Origin: Tillandsia leiboldiana | Lineage: Eukaryota > Streptophyta > Magnoliopsida > Poales > Bromeliaceae | Assembly (NCBI GenBank): GCA_029204045.2 | Contig: CM055068.1 | Coordinates: 38,787,821-38,851,820 of the forward strand | DNA length: 64,000 bases | Reading direction: 5' to 3' | Shown here: positions 1-10,163 of the stretch, piece after piece | Layout: each line of letters opens with the position of its first letter | Numbering within the stretch: the first letter of the stretch is position 1 | The notes under the pieces: generated by a model | The model's database searches: none | Seen by the model: only the letters and a program-made list of their open reading frames with translations | What the model was told of the DNA's origin: nothing | Translations under genes and position numbers: made by a program

Positions 1-545
1 CTATCTTTGATCTAAGTATTCGGCGGATCATCACCACCCAAAACAACGATTTACCCCAAAAATCGGTGCGTGGATTCGCGTGTCCTTGTGGATTCAAGGT
101 TCAACCGCTCTCGTGGATTCGGAGCGAGGCACGTTCGTGGATTCGAAGGGTGCTATTGGGTGAAGACCGTGGATTCGGTCGGACGTCGTGGATTCGACGT
201 TGGACGCCGTGGATTCGGCGTTGGGCGCAGATCGTGGATTCGAGAAGCGTCGCGGAGCGAGCGGAGAAGATCCTCTAGGAGCGTATGGAAAAGGTTGAGT
301 CGTAAGTGTGTACGGTAAATCACCTTGTACGTGTTTTAATTCTAGTGGATTTCTGCCGTGTTATCGGTCCCGTGGTTTTTTACTCCGGTGATGGAGTTTT
401 CCACGTAAAAATCTTGCGTATTATTTTTATTTCCGCATTGGGTTTTTATCGCAACGATTTTTTGAGTGTTTATGCGTTTACACCTATTCACCCCCCTCTA
501 GGTGTTTTTTCCCCTATTTAGATCCTTATTACATATAACCCAACA
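1..545 (+). repeat. Copia LTR, 3' portion (copy 1)
   Basis: This is the downstream part of a copia LTR. It ends in the same cccaaca as the complete copy, and the primer-binding site follows at 548. The TATA-containing upstream part lies outside the window. It contains the TGGATT hairpin array (68-249). Confidence 0.9.
68..249 (+). repeat. Array of eight TGGATT-loop hairpins (copy 1)
   Basis: Eight copies of TGGATT start at 71, 89, 114, 138, 170, 189, 210 and 235. Each is flanked by complementary arms that differ from unit to unit: GCG/CGC, CCTTG/CAAGG, CGCTC-u-CG/CGGAGCG, TTCG/CGAA, GACCG/CGGTC, ACGTCG/CGACGT, ACGCCG/CGGCGT and TCG/CGA. The arms are read directly from the sequence. That they fold as RNA in the transcript leader is inference. 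The same array is present at 9036-9217 and 17932-18113. Confidence 0.85.
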
Positions 546-547
546 AG

Positions 548-558
548 TGGTATCAGAG
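548..558 (+). other. Primer-binding site (initiator tRNA-Met type), copy 1
   Basis: TGGTATCAGAG lies two bases after the LTR end. It matches the usual plant copia/gypsy primer site, complementary to the 3' end of initiator tRNA-Met, where minus-strand DNA synthesis starts. Confidence 0.9.
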
Positions 559-578
559 AGGGAATAGGGTTGTAAACA

Positions 579-3500
579 ATGGTTGAAGGTGGAAACATCA
601 ACCGACCCCCGTTCTTCGATGGAACAAATTATGCGTACTGGAAAGTACGGATGAAAGCCTTTTTAATTTCCATCGACGAACGGGTGTGGCAATCAATTGA
701 ATTAGGATGGTCTAATCCAACTGAACTTATTGGTGATGTTCGCACCTTAAAACCTAGGTCGAAATGGACCAAGGAAGAGTTAGATTCATCTTCTTACAAT
801 GGCAAGGGAATTAATGCTATCTTTAATGCCTTATCTCAAACTGAATTCTCTCGCGTCTCGGCATGTGAGACTGCGAAAGAAATCTGGGATGTTCTTCAGG
901 TTACACATGAGGGAACTAACCTCGTGAAGATTCAGAAACTGCAAATGCTTACGAGCAAGTTTGACTCTATCTTAATGGCAGAAAATGAATCTTTCACTGA
1001 CTACTATACATGATTGCAAGACATCGTAAACTCATGTGCTAATCTGGGAGAGAAGATTCCAGAATTTAAGATTGTAAGAAAAATCTTAAGAACTCTTCCT
1101 GAACGGTTTCGCCCAAAGGTTACTGCCATTGAAACTATTAAACACCCGGACGAAATACGTGTAGAAGAATTAGTTGGTTCATTACAAACTTATGAAATGA
1201 CATTTACCACTAACAATTCTTCTGGAAAGGCATCCACTTCTAAGTCTTCAGGTTATGCGTTGAAAACAACTAAGGAAGAAGACGCGGATACATCCTCCTC
1301 AGACGATGACGAGAACCTTTCTATGGAGGAATTTGAGAAGCAGCTCACTCTCTTGACAAGGAAGTTTCGCCGCAACTTTCGAAGGGGTAATTCAAGCAAA
1401 TCTCCATCCTTCGGAAAGTCGAACAAAGGCAAGGGTACTTCAGGTTACAAGTCAAGAAAGCAAGAGAACTTCTCAAAGGATAAGAAAAGTTCAGAAGGAC
1501 AACTACAATGCTTCAAATGTCGAGGCTACGGCCACATTGCAACGGAATGTCCTAACAAGTATCCGGCAAAGAAGAAGGCCATGCAAGTCGTCACTTGGGA
1601 TGACAACTCAACGTCAAATGAGTCGTCTTCGAGTGATGAAGAAAAGAGCTCCGCCGCATTCCACGCGTCCGTATCTTCACCCTTCATGTGCTTTATGGCA
1701 AGTACATCTGAGTCGTTGTCCAACTCCACTGTTGAAAAGAACGCAACGGACAACGAATCGGATGATTCGGAAGGTGAAGACTTTGCTCTAGCCTACCACA
1801 GACTTTTGAGGGACTCAAGAAAGTGGCTAAGCAAAACAAGAGTTTGAGAGGGAGAGTGCATGATCTCGAAGAAGAAGTAAAGAGGGTAACTTCTCTCTCG
1901 ACCGATCTTGAAGTGGAAAGGGATAAACTGATAAAAGAAAATGTTTCCCTTCAAGAGTCCAATGAGCAACTCGAGAAGAACTATATAGATATGGTGAACA
2001 AAGCGAACTATTTCTTGAAGCTCTACGGCGAGGCCCGACGGGAAAATTTGGAAATGACAGAGACCATTTGCCAACTCAAGGATGACTTACAGCAATTCTC
2101 TTTAGGAAGGAGTAAGTTGGATAAACTTCTTGGTCTTGGTCAAACAAACAAGTTCGGCCTCGGATACAATCGAACTGAAGACAATTTTAGTTCGGTTGGG
2201 ACAGTCTTTGTGCCTCAGTCGGTATCTCCTTCTCCGACACCGAAAATCATGACAACCAACGACAACAAGCCTACTTCATCCTCATCAGAATCATCAAGCA
2301 CAAAGGTATGTTTTCGTTGTAATTTTGCAGGGCACATTGGAAGAAATTGCAAGATTGGAGCTCAAGGATCAAATCAACCACATCTTGCAACTGCTACCAA
2401 TAAGGTCACTCCATGGAATTCAAAGAAGGATTCTCCTAAAGAAAAGGACATTGGTAGTACTTCAAACAAGACGATGACAAAAGAAAAAGACCAATCTTGC
2501 AAGACGTCTTCATCAAGGAAAACTTCTCAACCATTGCCAACATACTCCAAAACTCAAAAGGTTTGGGTATGCAAAGGTGAAACCCCTCCTTGTCTTTAAT
2601 CGTTTTACGATTAAATCTTGTGTAGTTTATGTAGACTATTTTCTTTTCTTCTTTTCTTTTGGCCGACCCGTCAACCATCTTTGGGAGGTAAATGGTACAT
2701 TTTTTATTGGTTGATGATTTCTCTCGGTTTTCTTGGGTAGCATTTTTAAAAGAGAAAGCTGATACGTTTGACTCTTTTCATGAGATTTGCCATCGTATTA
2801 TGATTGAAAAGAATGAAAAGATCATTCGTGTTAGAAGTGATAGAGGTGGAGAATTCATAAATTCAAAATTCATTGATTTTTTGCACTTCAAATGGAATTA
2901 AACATGAATTCTCGGCACCCTATACACCTCAGCAGAATGGTGTTGTTGAGCGCAAGAACAGGGTTGTTCAAGAGATGGCGCGTGTGATGCTTCATAGCCG
3001 GAATTTACCGCTACATTTTTTGGCTGAAGCTGTGAACACCGCTGTCTATGTCATTAATAGAGTTTACTTGCGCCCAGGAACTTTAAATACACCATATGAG
3101 CTGTGGTTTAGTAGAAAACCCAATATCAAATATTTTCGTGTCTTCGGGAGTCGATGTTACATTTACGTGACCGTGAAAATCTTGGAAAGTTCGACTCTCG
3201 AAGTGATGAAGGATCTTTTGGGTTATTCTACGAATAGCAGAGCATATCGAGTATTTAACATTGAATCTAAGACGATCGTAGAATCTATAAATGTTAAAGT
3301 AGATGAAGCTTTTCACTTTGAAACTGGAAAATCTACCCTCGATATCTCTCTAGATGATGATTCTCCTGCTAGTGCATCTTCTCATAATAATACTTCCAAT
3401 ATTAATGATGCATCTAATGGTTCTTCTAGTTTATCTGATGTGCAGGAATCATCTCATATATCTCCGAGTACTCCGTTTCAACAAACGTTACGAATCTCCA

Positions 3501-5125
3501 AGGATCATCCGGAATCGAATATTATTGGAGATCCACAAGAAGGAGTCAGAACTCGGAGGCAGTTGGTTTGTGGATTCGCTTGCTACGTATCTTTAATCGA
3601 ACCAAAGAACATAGATGAAGCTCTTCAGGATGACTACTGGATTAAAGCAATGCAGGAAGAGCTCCATCAATTTGAGCGAAACAAAGTCTGGGAATTAACG
3701 AAGCCTCCAAAGCAACACAATGTGATAGGTACCAAATGGATCTTCAAGAACAAGAAAAATGAGGATGGTACTATCATCAGGAACAAGGCACGATTAGTTG
3801 CTCAAGGCTACTCTCAAGTAGAAGGTATAGACTTTGATGAAACCTTCGCCCCTGTAGCTAGACTCGAGTCCATTCGTATACTATTTGCTATTGCTTGTCA
3901 TTTTAAAATCAAATTATTTCAAATGGACGTTAAGAGCGCATTCTAAATGGGTTTTTAAATGAGGAAGTTTATGTGGCTCAACCGAAAGGTTTTGTAGATC
4001 ATAAACAACCTAACCATGTTTTTCGTTTGAAAAAGGCTCTTTACGGTCTGAAACAAGCACCGCGAGCATGGTACGAAAGGTTAACAAAGCACCTTTTGGA
4101 GAAGGGCTATACTCGAGGGGGAGCTGATAGGACTCTCTTTGTGAAGCATTATCAAAGCAATTTCATTGTAGCACAAATCTATGTCGATGACATTGTATTT
4201 GGCGCAACAAGAGATAATGATGCTTCTAAATTCGCGGAGACCATGGAAAGCGAATTTGAGATGTCCATGATGGGCGAATTGACTTATTTCCTTGGATTGC
4301 AAATTAAACAAAATGATGAAGGTATTCACTTGAGTCAATCCAAGTATGCAATGGAGTTGGTCAAAAAGTTTGATCTAGAAAATTGTAAAGATTTTTCGAC
4401 TCCAATGGGAACTAGCCACAAGGGACTTGGAAGTGATTCACATAGTGAGAATGTAGACGAGAAACTGTATCGAAGTATGATTGGAAGTCTACTTTACCTC
4501 ACGGCTAGTCGCCCGGATATATCTTTTGGTGTTGGGATTTGCGCGAGATATCAATCAGCACCAAAGGAGGTTCACCTGAAAGCGGTGAAAAGGATCATCC
4601 GGTATATCAAAGGATCAATTAATTTCGGAATTTGGTATCCTATGGGAACAAGTTTGGATATTGTTGGATACTCAGATGCCGATTGGGCAGGATCAGTGGA
4701 TGATCGGAAAAAGCACGAGTGGTGCATGCTTCTATCTTGGCCATTGCCTTGTTGCATGGACAGTAAAAAGCAGAACAGCATAGCACTCTCGACTGCCGAA
4801 GCGGAATACATTTTAGCTGGAAGTTGCTCAACTCAACTCATTTGGATGAAAAGCGTATTGAGCGACTTCCGCATTTCAGCATCTTCGGTAACAATACTTT
4901 GTGACAACACTAGTGCAATTCACATTTCTAAAAACCCTGTGTTGCACTCTAGAACAAAACATATTGAACTTAGATATCATTTTCTTAGAGAGCTAGTTGA
5001 ATCAAATACTCTTCAACTTTCATATATTCAACTGAGGATCAATTAGCTGACATTCTAACAAAACCTTTGGATCAAAAACGTTTTATTCATTACGAAAAGC
5101 AATTGGGATGCTTTCCTTGAAATAA
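579..5125 (+). pseudogene. Broken copia gag-pol polyprotein, copy 1
   Basis: The domains in order are: Gag N-terminal region (from the ATG at 579), interrupted by TGA at 1011-1013; zinc knuckle CFKCRGYGHIATEC (about 1510-1551); coiled-coil-like Gag segment (1823-2130); second zinc knuckle CFRCNFAGHIGRNC (about 2309-2350); integrase core from 2692 (SDRGGEF near 2840, NGVVERKNR near 2940); and reverse transcriptase/RNase H (YVDD near 4186, STAEAEY near 4792). The reading frame breaks at several homopolymer indels (near 1819, 2881, 3160, 3944, 4707, 5029). Relative to the usual copia order, the protease (D-S/T-G) and the integrase HHCC zinc finger are absent between about 2590 and 2680. The indels may be sequencing errors. 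The TGA and the missing protease are shared with copy 2 and are probably real. Confidence 0.88.
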
Positions 5126-5646
5126 TCTTCTTTTTGAAATCCTGCTTAGGATAGGTTTTGTATTTGTTTTTGTTTTGTTCATTATCTATGTTTTGTACAT
5201 AGGACATTAATTGAGCATAGATCATAATTGACTTTAATTGCATCTTTCGCACATTTAGAAATTTATTATGCTTTTGCCATCATAATATTTCACTGTTGCA
5301 ATGATTATTTATGTTAATTAAATCATCTTCTAAAGTGATCAAAGTCAATTTCTCTCTCTCTATGATCTCTTGGTATTGTCATTATCTTATTTGACTGCTT
5401 AGTCGAGTATGAAATCGAGATCAATTTTGGTTGAATACTTTATATCTTAAATAATTGATAGCCAATTGAGGGGGAGTCAAAGAAAAGGTGTAAAATGCTC
5501 AAAAGATGTGGAAAGAGTTACATCCCAATGAGGAGTGTGAAAAACCACCACATGGAGGAAAGAGCTACCACCTCGGTCGTCCGAGTATTGTGTGCAGCTA
5601 CCACATGTATACCAAGCATGGTTGTTCAAATTTTTGATTAAGTAAA
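5126..5646 (+). other. Start of the copia 3' non-coding region, copy 1
   Basis: This AT-rich non-coding sequence matches 14099-14621 of the complete element. It includes the purine tract TTGAGGGGGAG near 5466. No ORF is supported here. It ends where the assembly gap begins. Confidence 0.8.
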
Positions 5647-5746
5647 NNNNNNNNNNNNNNNNNNNNNNNNNNNNNNNNNNNNNNNNNNNNNNNNNNNNNN
5701 NNNNNNNNNNNNNNNNNNNNNNNNNNNNNNNNNNNNNNNNNNNNNN
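5647..5746. other. Assembly gap (100 N)
   Basis: A run of exactly 100 N, the conventional placeholder for a join of unknown length. What lies in it is unknown: the rest of copy 1, the 3'-terminal bases of LTR A, or far more. Confidence 0.99.
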
Positions 5747-8163
5747 ACATATGCGGAACCCCGCATAAGCGAAGCGTCCAAACCTGCAAAGTACCATCTA
5801 ACGACTAAACAGATATCAGAGCTGAAGAAAAACTGCTGTAATAAAAACCTGAATCACTGTACAACGGAAAAATAAAAGTACAATATCAATCTCCCAAAAA
5901 TAATAATACAATAATCTGATCCACAAAAACTGAATACAAGTAAAAGCCACCTATACAACATCTATAATCCAAAAAGGAGATAAACTAAAATAATAAATTA
6001 CAACTGAGTACAGTACGTGAAACCCACAATCCGGGTTGGTACACCTATCCCACTGTTAGAATCACACTGGTAGGGATCTATCTCGCGACTCCCTCGCCTC
6101 GAACTGTCAACCGAAGATCCCGCAACTCACGCAGCAGACACTGCAAAACAAAGGGAGGAAAGGGGAAAAACACACAATGGGGGTGAGAACCACTAGTAAA
6201 ACCAGTAGCCTCCCCTGTGGGTAAAGCCTCAAACCCCGACGTACCCACAAGGTCTACCAAGGCAAAAGGAAAGGAAGAGAGGTGGTAAGCTATAAACAGA
6301 AATACTGATTAAAAGAGAGCTACCACTAAAATGCCTCTAAATGCCGAGCTAAAGAATAGCTAAAAGTATGCCTGAGAAAGTCAAAGCCTGCCTGACCAAA
6401 CCCAATCAATACACCAGTAAACACTGGTACTGGCCTGCTCTGTCATCAATCTCACGAACTCAGTGTCTCCACTGTCAAATGACCGGAACACCAAACACGG
6501 TCTGACCGGCACCCAACACGGTTCTAAAGCCTACTCGGGAGTGGCACTCGGGGAGCGACCCACACGAGTAAAGTATCTCAGTATCCAGTAACATAAGTAC
6601 ATAAATCTGCAGGACTGATCAAGACTCTAAGTAAGTAAGTGGGAAAGAAAAACCATCACTAAGAAGCCGACCTCCCTCCAACTGATGTAATAATAATAAC
6701 CGGTCAACCGCCCACAGTTCGCGGTTGCCGCAATCCCTGCCATCAGGCCCTGCCTGTCCCAAATCCCTAGACCCTGACTACACTATCCCAAACTCCCTGC
6801 TCGCACCCGAGCCACAAATACCCAGAGTCTAAATGAAAAGGAGAAAGTATAAAGCATGGTTTCTCCTAAGTCAAGTCCAACATGATAGTTGTAGCAGAAA
6901 AAGGTGGCCTATCTAGATGACCATACAAGCATGAAGATGTCCCAAGATGATGTAAAAGTAAACAGGTGTCGATGTTCTTACATTATTAGAGCATGCTATC
7001 CAAATTACATAATCTAATCTCATAAAAGGATGGATGTAACATAGCATACATCAAGTCTACACAAGTATGCACCTTTCACACTTGGAAATAAAGTGAGAAT
7101 AGTATCCCAACATGGTTTTCACCCAAACATGAATCAGGGAGATAAATGACAATCATTACTTTCATAAAGAGTGAATCTCCCATAGATAGATCAAGATTAA
7201 TGTAGTCAGTTATTCTCACACAAACCACTAACCACCCTCAAATGAAACATCCATTCACATATAGACTTGCCAAAGATCATTTAACATACTTGAATATGGT
7301 CATTCAATCCACTATCACCAATGAATAGACTAAGGTTCAACAACTTTTATTGATCTCACAATAGGATGCACATAGAATCCACCAACAACATTTATTTCCA
7401 CATAGGCTAAATCGCCGACCATTCACAATACACAATACTCACGCAAAATAGTCTAAGGATCAACCATTATGATAAATATCACAAGATGTAGAAGGAAAAT
7501 CTACCGGGTCAATTATTCTCACGTAGATAAGTCAAGAATCATTTAATAAGATCACCCTCACTTACCTTGGATAGCCATTCACACCTAGGCCATAGGACAT
7601 TCACATAAAGTCATAACGGTCCCTTCCTACATAGCAACCATATCCTTCACATAAATCAACTAAAATCATTACTTATAACTATCGCCATCATTCACCATAA
7701 TTAGGTTAACCATTCATCACAAAGTGTAGGCTAAAGATTAATTTCCCAATTACCCTCACATAACATAGGTTAAAGGATGATCACTTATAATCAACTTCTT
7801 ATGAGATAATGCAACATCAATCAAACTATTCATTCACTCACGTATACACTGAGGATCAATTAACTTAATCTAAACATGGATATCTGAGCATATTAAACCA
7901 AGGAGAAGAGAACATCAACCACAATGCCGTGAGGAAAACCAATAGCCCAAGTGGGTAAATCGATGTTTTCGGCAAAGCACAACCACCCACCTGAAACTTG
8001 ACGATCCGCTGCCCGCTTTAGCTAAAATTTGCCGTGAGTAATCCTTATCCTCTCAGGAGTCCGATGCCGCGAAAATCATCCAAATCCGCCTCACGGATTG
8101 GGCGCAATCACTGAAACAATGCACACTACGCACTCAAATTCCAGAATTTCAGCAAGTGCAACA
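5747..8163 (-). repeat. Gypsy LTR A, 3' part (reverse strand)
   Basis: Read on the minus strand, this is the U5-side part of a long gypsy LTR. It shares blocks with LTR B and with the Tekay-1 LTR: the GGCGGTTGACCGG block (6703-6727), the GGGTCGCTCCCC block (about 6550-6575), and the block around 6888-6935 (latching onto 'taggagaaaccatg' and 'catgcttgtatgg' on the minus strand). The terminal hairpin ATGCGG/CCGCAT is at 5750-5767. The very end, expected as ..GTGACA, is lost in the gap. It is interrupted at 8163 by the complete copia element and resumes at about 18410. No gene is seen. Confidence 0.8.
6706..6726 (-). repeat. ACCGC/GCGGT hairpin in LTR A
   Basis: AACCGC and GCGGTT arms are separated by a 9-nt loop. 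The same hairpin is found in LTR B (27239-27259) and as repeated units in the Tekay-1 and H LTRs. Confidence 0.65.
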
Positions 8164-8388
8164 TGTTACGGAATTTGAGTTGGCGTAGTTTCGTGAAAGT
8201 CTCAAGTCTTGAAGATTGAAGGTGAAGAAAGTTGGATCGTTAACTCAATCTCAAGAAAGAAGAATTCAAAAGGATCAGGTATGTTTAACCTAAGATTTTG
8301 TGTGATCCGAATACTTCTTGTAGTGTAGAAACACTTGGAAGAATCTTTCATTGCATAAAATCAAAAACTGGACTTGGGACATGTTCAG

Positions 8389-8673
8389 GATCCGGATCAG
8401 GTGGTTCGATCCGGATCCCGAAGGTGGTTCGTTCATACACCAGTTCAATCCGGATCGTAGCCTCTCTTGATCTGGATCCCGAACACCTGAGTTTACCATC
8501 TTCCTTGAACGATCCGGATCAGGCTTCGCAATCCGGATCCCGAACCGTTGATGTTTGGTGAACTGTATGAACGATCCGGATCAAGCACTTCGATCCGGAT
8601 CCCGAACCTTCGTTTTTCTGGAATTGCCTGACTCGTTGCGACGATCCGGATCACAGTTAATCCGATCCGGATC
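8389..8673 (+). repeat. Ten GATCCGGATC palindromes in copia U3
   Basis: Ten copies of the self-complementary GATCCGGATC (some with one base changed) occur in five pairs upstream of the TATA box. In most pairs the second member continues as CCGAA(C/G). The block repeats in the 3' LTR (17286-17568), and six more copies lie in the internal 3' region (15042-15191). Confidence 0.85.
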
Positions 8674-8740
8674 GCCGTCCGTAAAAATCTCCAGAAATGT
8701 TAGGTTTTTGATTTCTATCTCCTTCGTAGGGTTTCTAACC

Positions 8741-8748
8741 TATAAATA
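8741..8748 (+). promoter_or_regulatory. TATA box of the copia 5' LTR
   Basis: TATAAATA lies about 68 bp after the last U3 palindrome. Transcription would be expected to start roughly 30 bp downstream, near 8772. The counterpart in the 3' LTR is at 17635-17642. Confidence 0.75.
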
Positions 8749-9035
8749 GACCCTATGACTCTTCTTCTAGGGTTAATCCAAAAAGAGGCCGAAATAACAA
8801 TAGCCGTCATTTCATATATACGCCTCTAGATCCACATATAGAGAAGAAAGGAAATCATTAGAGAATACTCTATGTTTCTTCATCTATATTGATTAGTTTT
8901 GATTCTAGGTTTTCATACTCACATCTTGAGTGAATCAAACTAATGAATACTTAGATGTATTTCCGATCTATCTTTGATCTAAGTATTCGGCGGATCATCA
9001 CCACCCCAAAACAACGATTTACCCCAAAAATCGGT

Positions 9036-9217
9036 GCGTGGATTCGCGTGTCCTTGTGGATTCAAGGTTCAACCGCTCTCGTGGATTCGGAGCGAGGCAC
9101 GTTCGTGGATTCGAAGGGTGCTATTGGGTGAAGACCGTGGATTCGGTCGGACGTCGTGGATTCGACGTTGGACGCCGTGGATTCGGCGTTGGGCGCAGAT
9201 CGTGGATTCGAGAAGCG
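9036..9217 (+). repeat. TGGATT hairpin array in the copia 5' LTR
   Basis: The same eight-unit array as at 68-249, with the same variable stems. It lies about 265-445 nt downstream of the predicted transcription start and 300-480 nt upstream of the primer site, so within the RNA leader. Confidence 0.85.
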
Positions 9218-9517
9218 TCGCGGAGCGAGCGGAGAAGATCCTCTAGGAGCGTATGGAAAAGGTTGAGTCGTAAGTGTGTACGGTAAATCACCTTGTACGT
9301 GTTTTAATTCTAGTGGATTTCTGCCGTGTTATCGGTCCCGTGGTTTTTTTACTCCGGTGATGGAGTTTTTCCACGTAAAAATCTTGCGTATTATTTTTAT
9401 TTCCGCATTGGGTTTTTATCGCAACGATTTTTTGAGTGTTTATGCGTTTACACCTATTCACCCCCTCTAGGTGTTTTTTTCCCCTATTTAGATCCTTATT
9501 ACATATAACCCAACAAG

Positions 9518-9528
9518 TGGTATCAGAG
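9518..9528 (+). other. Primer-binding site of the complete copia element
   Basis: TGGTATCAGAG begins two bases after the 5' LTR. It matches the initiator tRNA-Met primer type and fixes the element's orientation as forward. Confidence 0.93.
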
Positions 9529-9548
9529 AGGGAATAGGGTTGTAAACA

Positions 9549-10163
9549 ATGGTTGAAGGTGGAAACATCAACCGACCCCCGTTCTTCGATGGAACAAATA
9601 TGCGTACTGGAAAGTACGGATGAAAGCCTTTTTAATTTCCATCGACGAACGGGTGTGGCAATCAATTGAATTAGGATGGTCTAATCCAACTGAACTTATT
9701 GGTGATGTTCGCACCTTAAACCTAGGTCGAAATGGACCAAGGAAGAGTTAGATTCATCTTCTTACAATGGCAAGGGAATTAATGCTATCTTTAATGCCTT
9801 ATCTCAAACTGAATTCTCTCGCGTCTCGGCATGTGAGACTGCGAAAGAAATCTGGGATGTTCTTCAGGTTACACATGAGGGAACTAACCTCGTGAAGATT
9901 CAGAAACTGCAAATGCTTACGAGCAAGTTTGACTCTATCTTAATGGCAGAAAATGAATCTTTCACTGACTACTATACATGATTGCAAGACATCGTAAACT
10001 CATGTGCTAATCTGGGAGAGAAGATTCCAGAATTTAAGATTGTAAGAAAAATCTTAAGAACTCTTCCTGAACGGTTTCGCCCAAAGGTTACTGCCATTGA
10101 AACTATTAAACACCCGGACGAAATACGTGTAGAAGAATAGTTGGTTCATTACAAACTTATGAA
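9549..10163 (+). pseudogene. Gag N-terminal part of the complete copia element (broken)
   Basis: The ATG at 9549 begins the Gag N-terminal domain (residues FFDGTNYAYW in copy 1), the capsid-like module of plant copia Gag. Three one-base losses relative to copy 1 (near 9598, 9720 and 10136) shift the frame, and the TGA at 9979-9981 is shared with copy 1. In related Gag proteins that position would be an Arg codon, so a CGA-to-TGA change is likely. Whether the indels are real or assembly errors cannot be told from one sequence. Confidence 0.85.

Larger units (their letters stand above)
1..5646 (+). mobile_element. Truncated Ty1/copia (Sirevirus-type) element, copy 1
   Basis: This is a partial copia element: the last 545 bp of an LTR, a primer-binding site, a broken gag-pol, and the start of the 3' non-coding region, cut off by the assembly gap. 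It runs parallel to 8968-14621 of the complete element. Almost all differences are one-base changes in homopolymer length. Copy 1 carries the 5'-LTR variants of the complete copy (gtgcg at 67, cggagcg at 120) and not the 3'-LTR variants. It also shares the same in-frame TGA in gag. It may be a second assembly of the same locus or a very young duplicate. No own target duplication is visible because both ends are missing. Confidence 0.9.
8164..9515 (+). repeat. Copia 5' LTR
   Basis: Starts TGTTACGG and ends CCCAACA. U3 holds ten GATCCGGATC-type palindromes (8389-8673) and a TATA box at 8741. The presumed leader holds the TGGATT hairpin array. It differs from the 3' LTR by only a handful of substitutions (for example t/c at the base before gcgtggattc, and g/t in cggagcg) plus homopolymer indels, which points to a recent insertion. 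Confidence 0.94.

Noticed and set aside
66..318. Short ORFs with WIR/RGF repeats (also at 9034 and 17934)
   Set aside because: They are the TGGATT hairpin repeat read as protein in two frames; the repeat is explained better as RNA structure.
547..558. tRNA gene at TGGTATCAGAG sites
   Set aside because: Only the 11-12 bases complementary to the tRNA 3' end are present; no cloverleaf. These are primer-binding sites.
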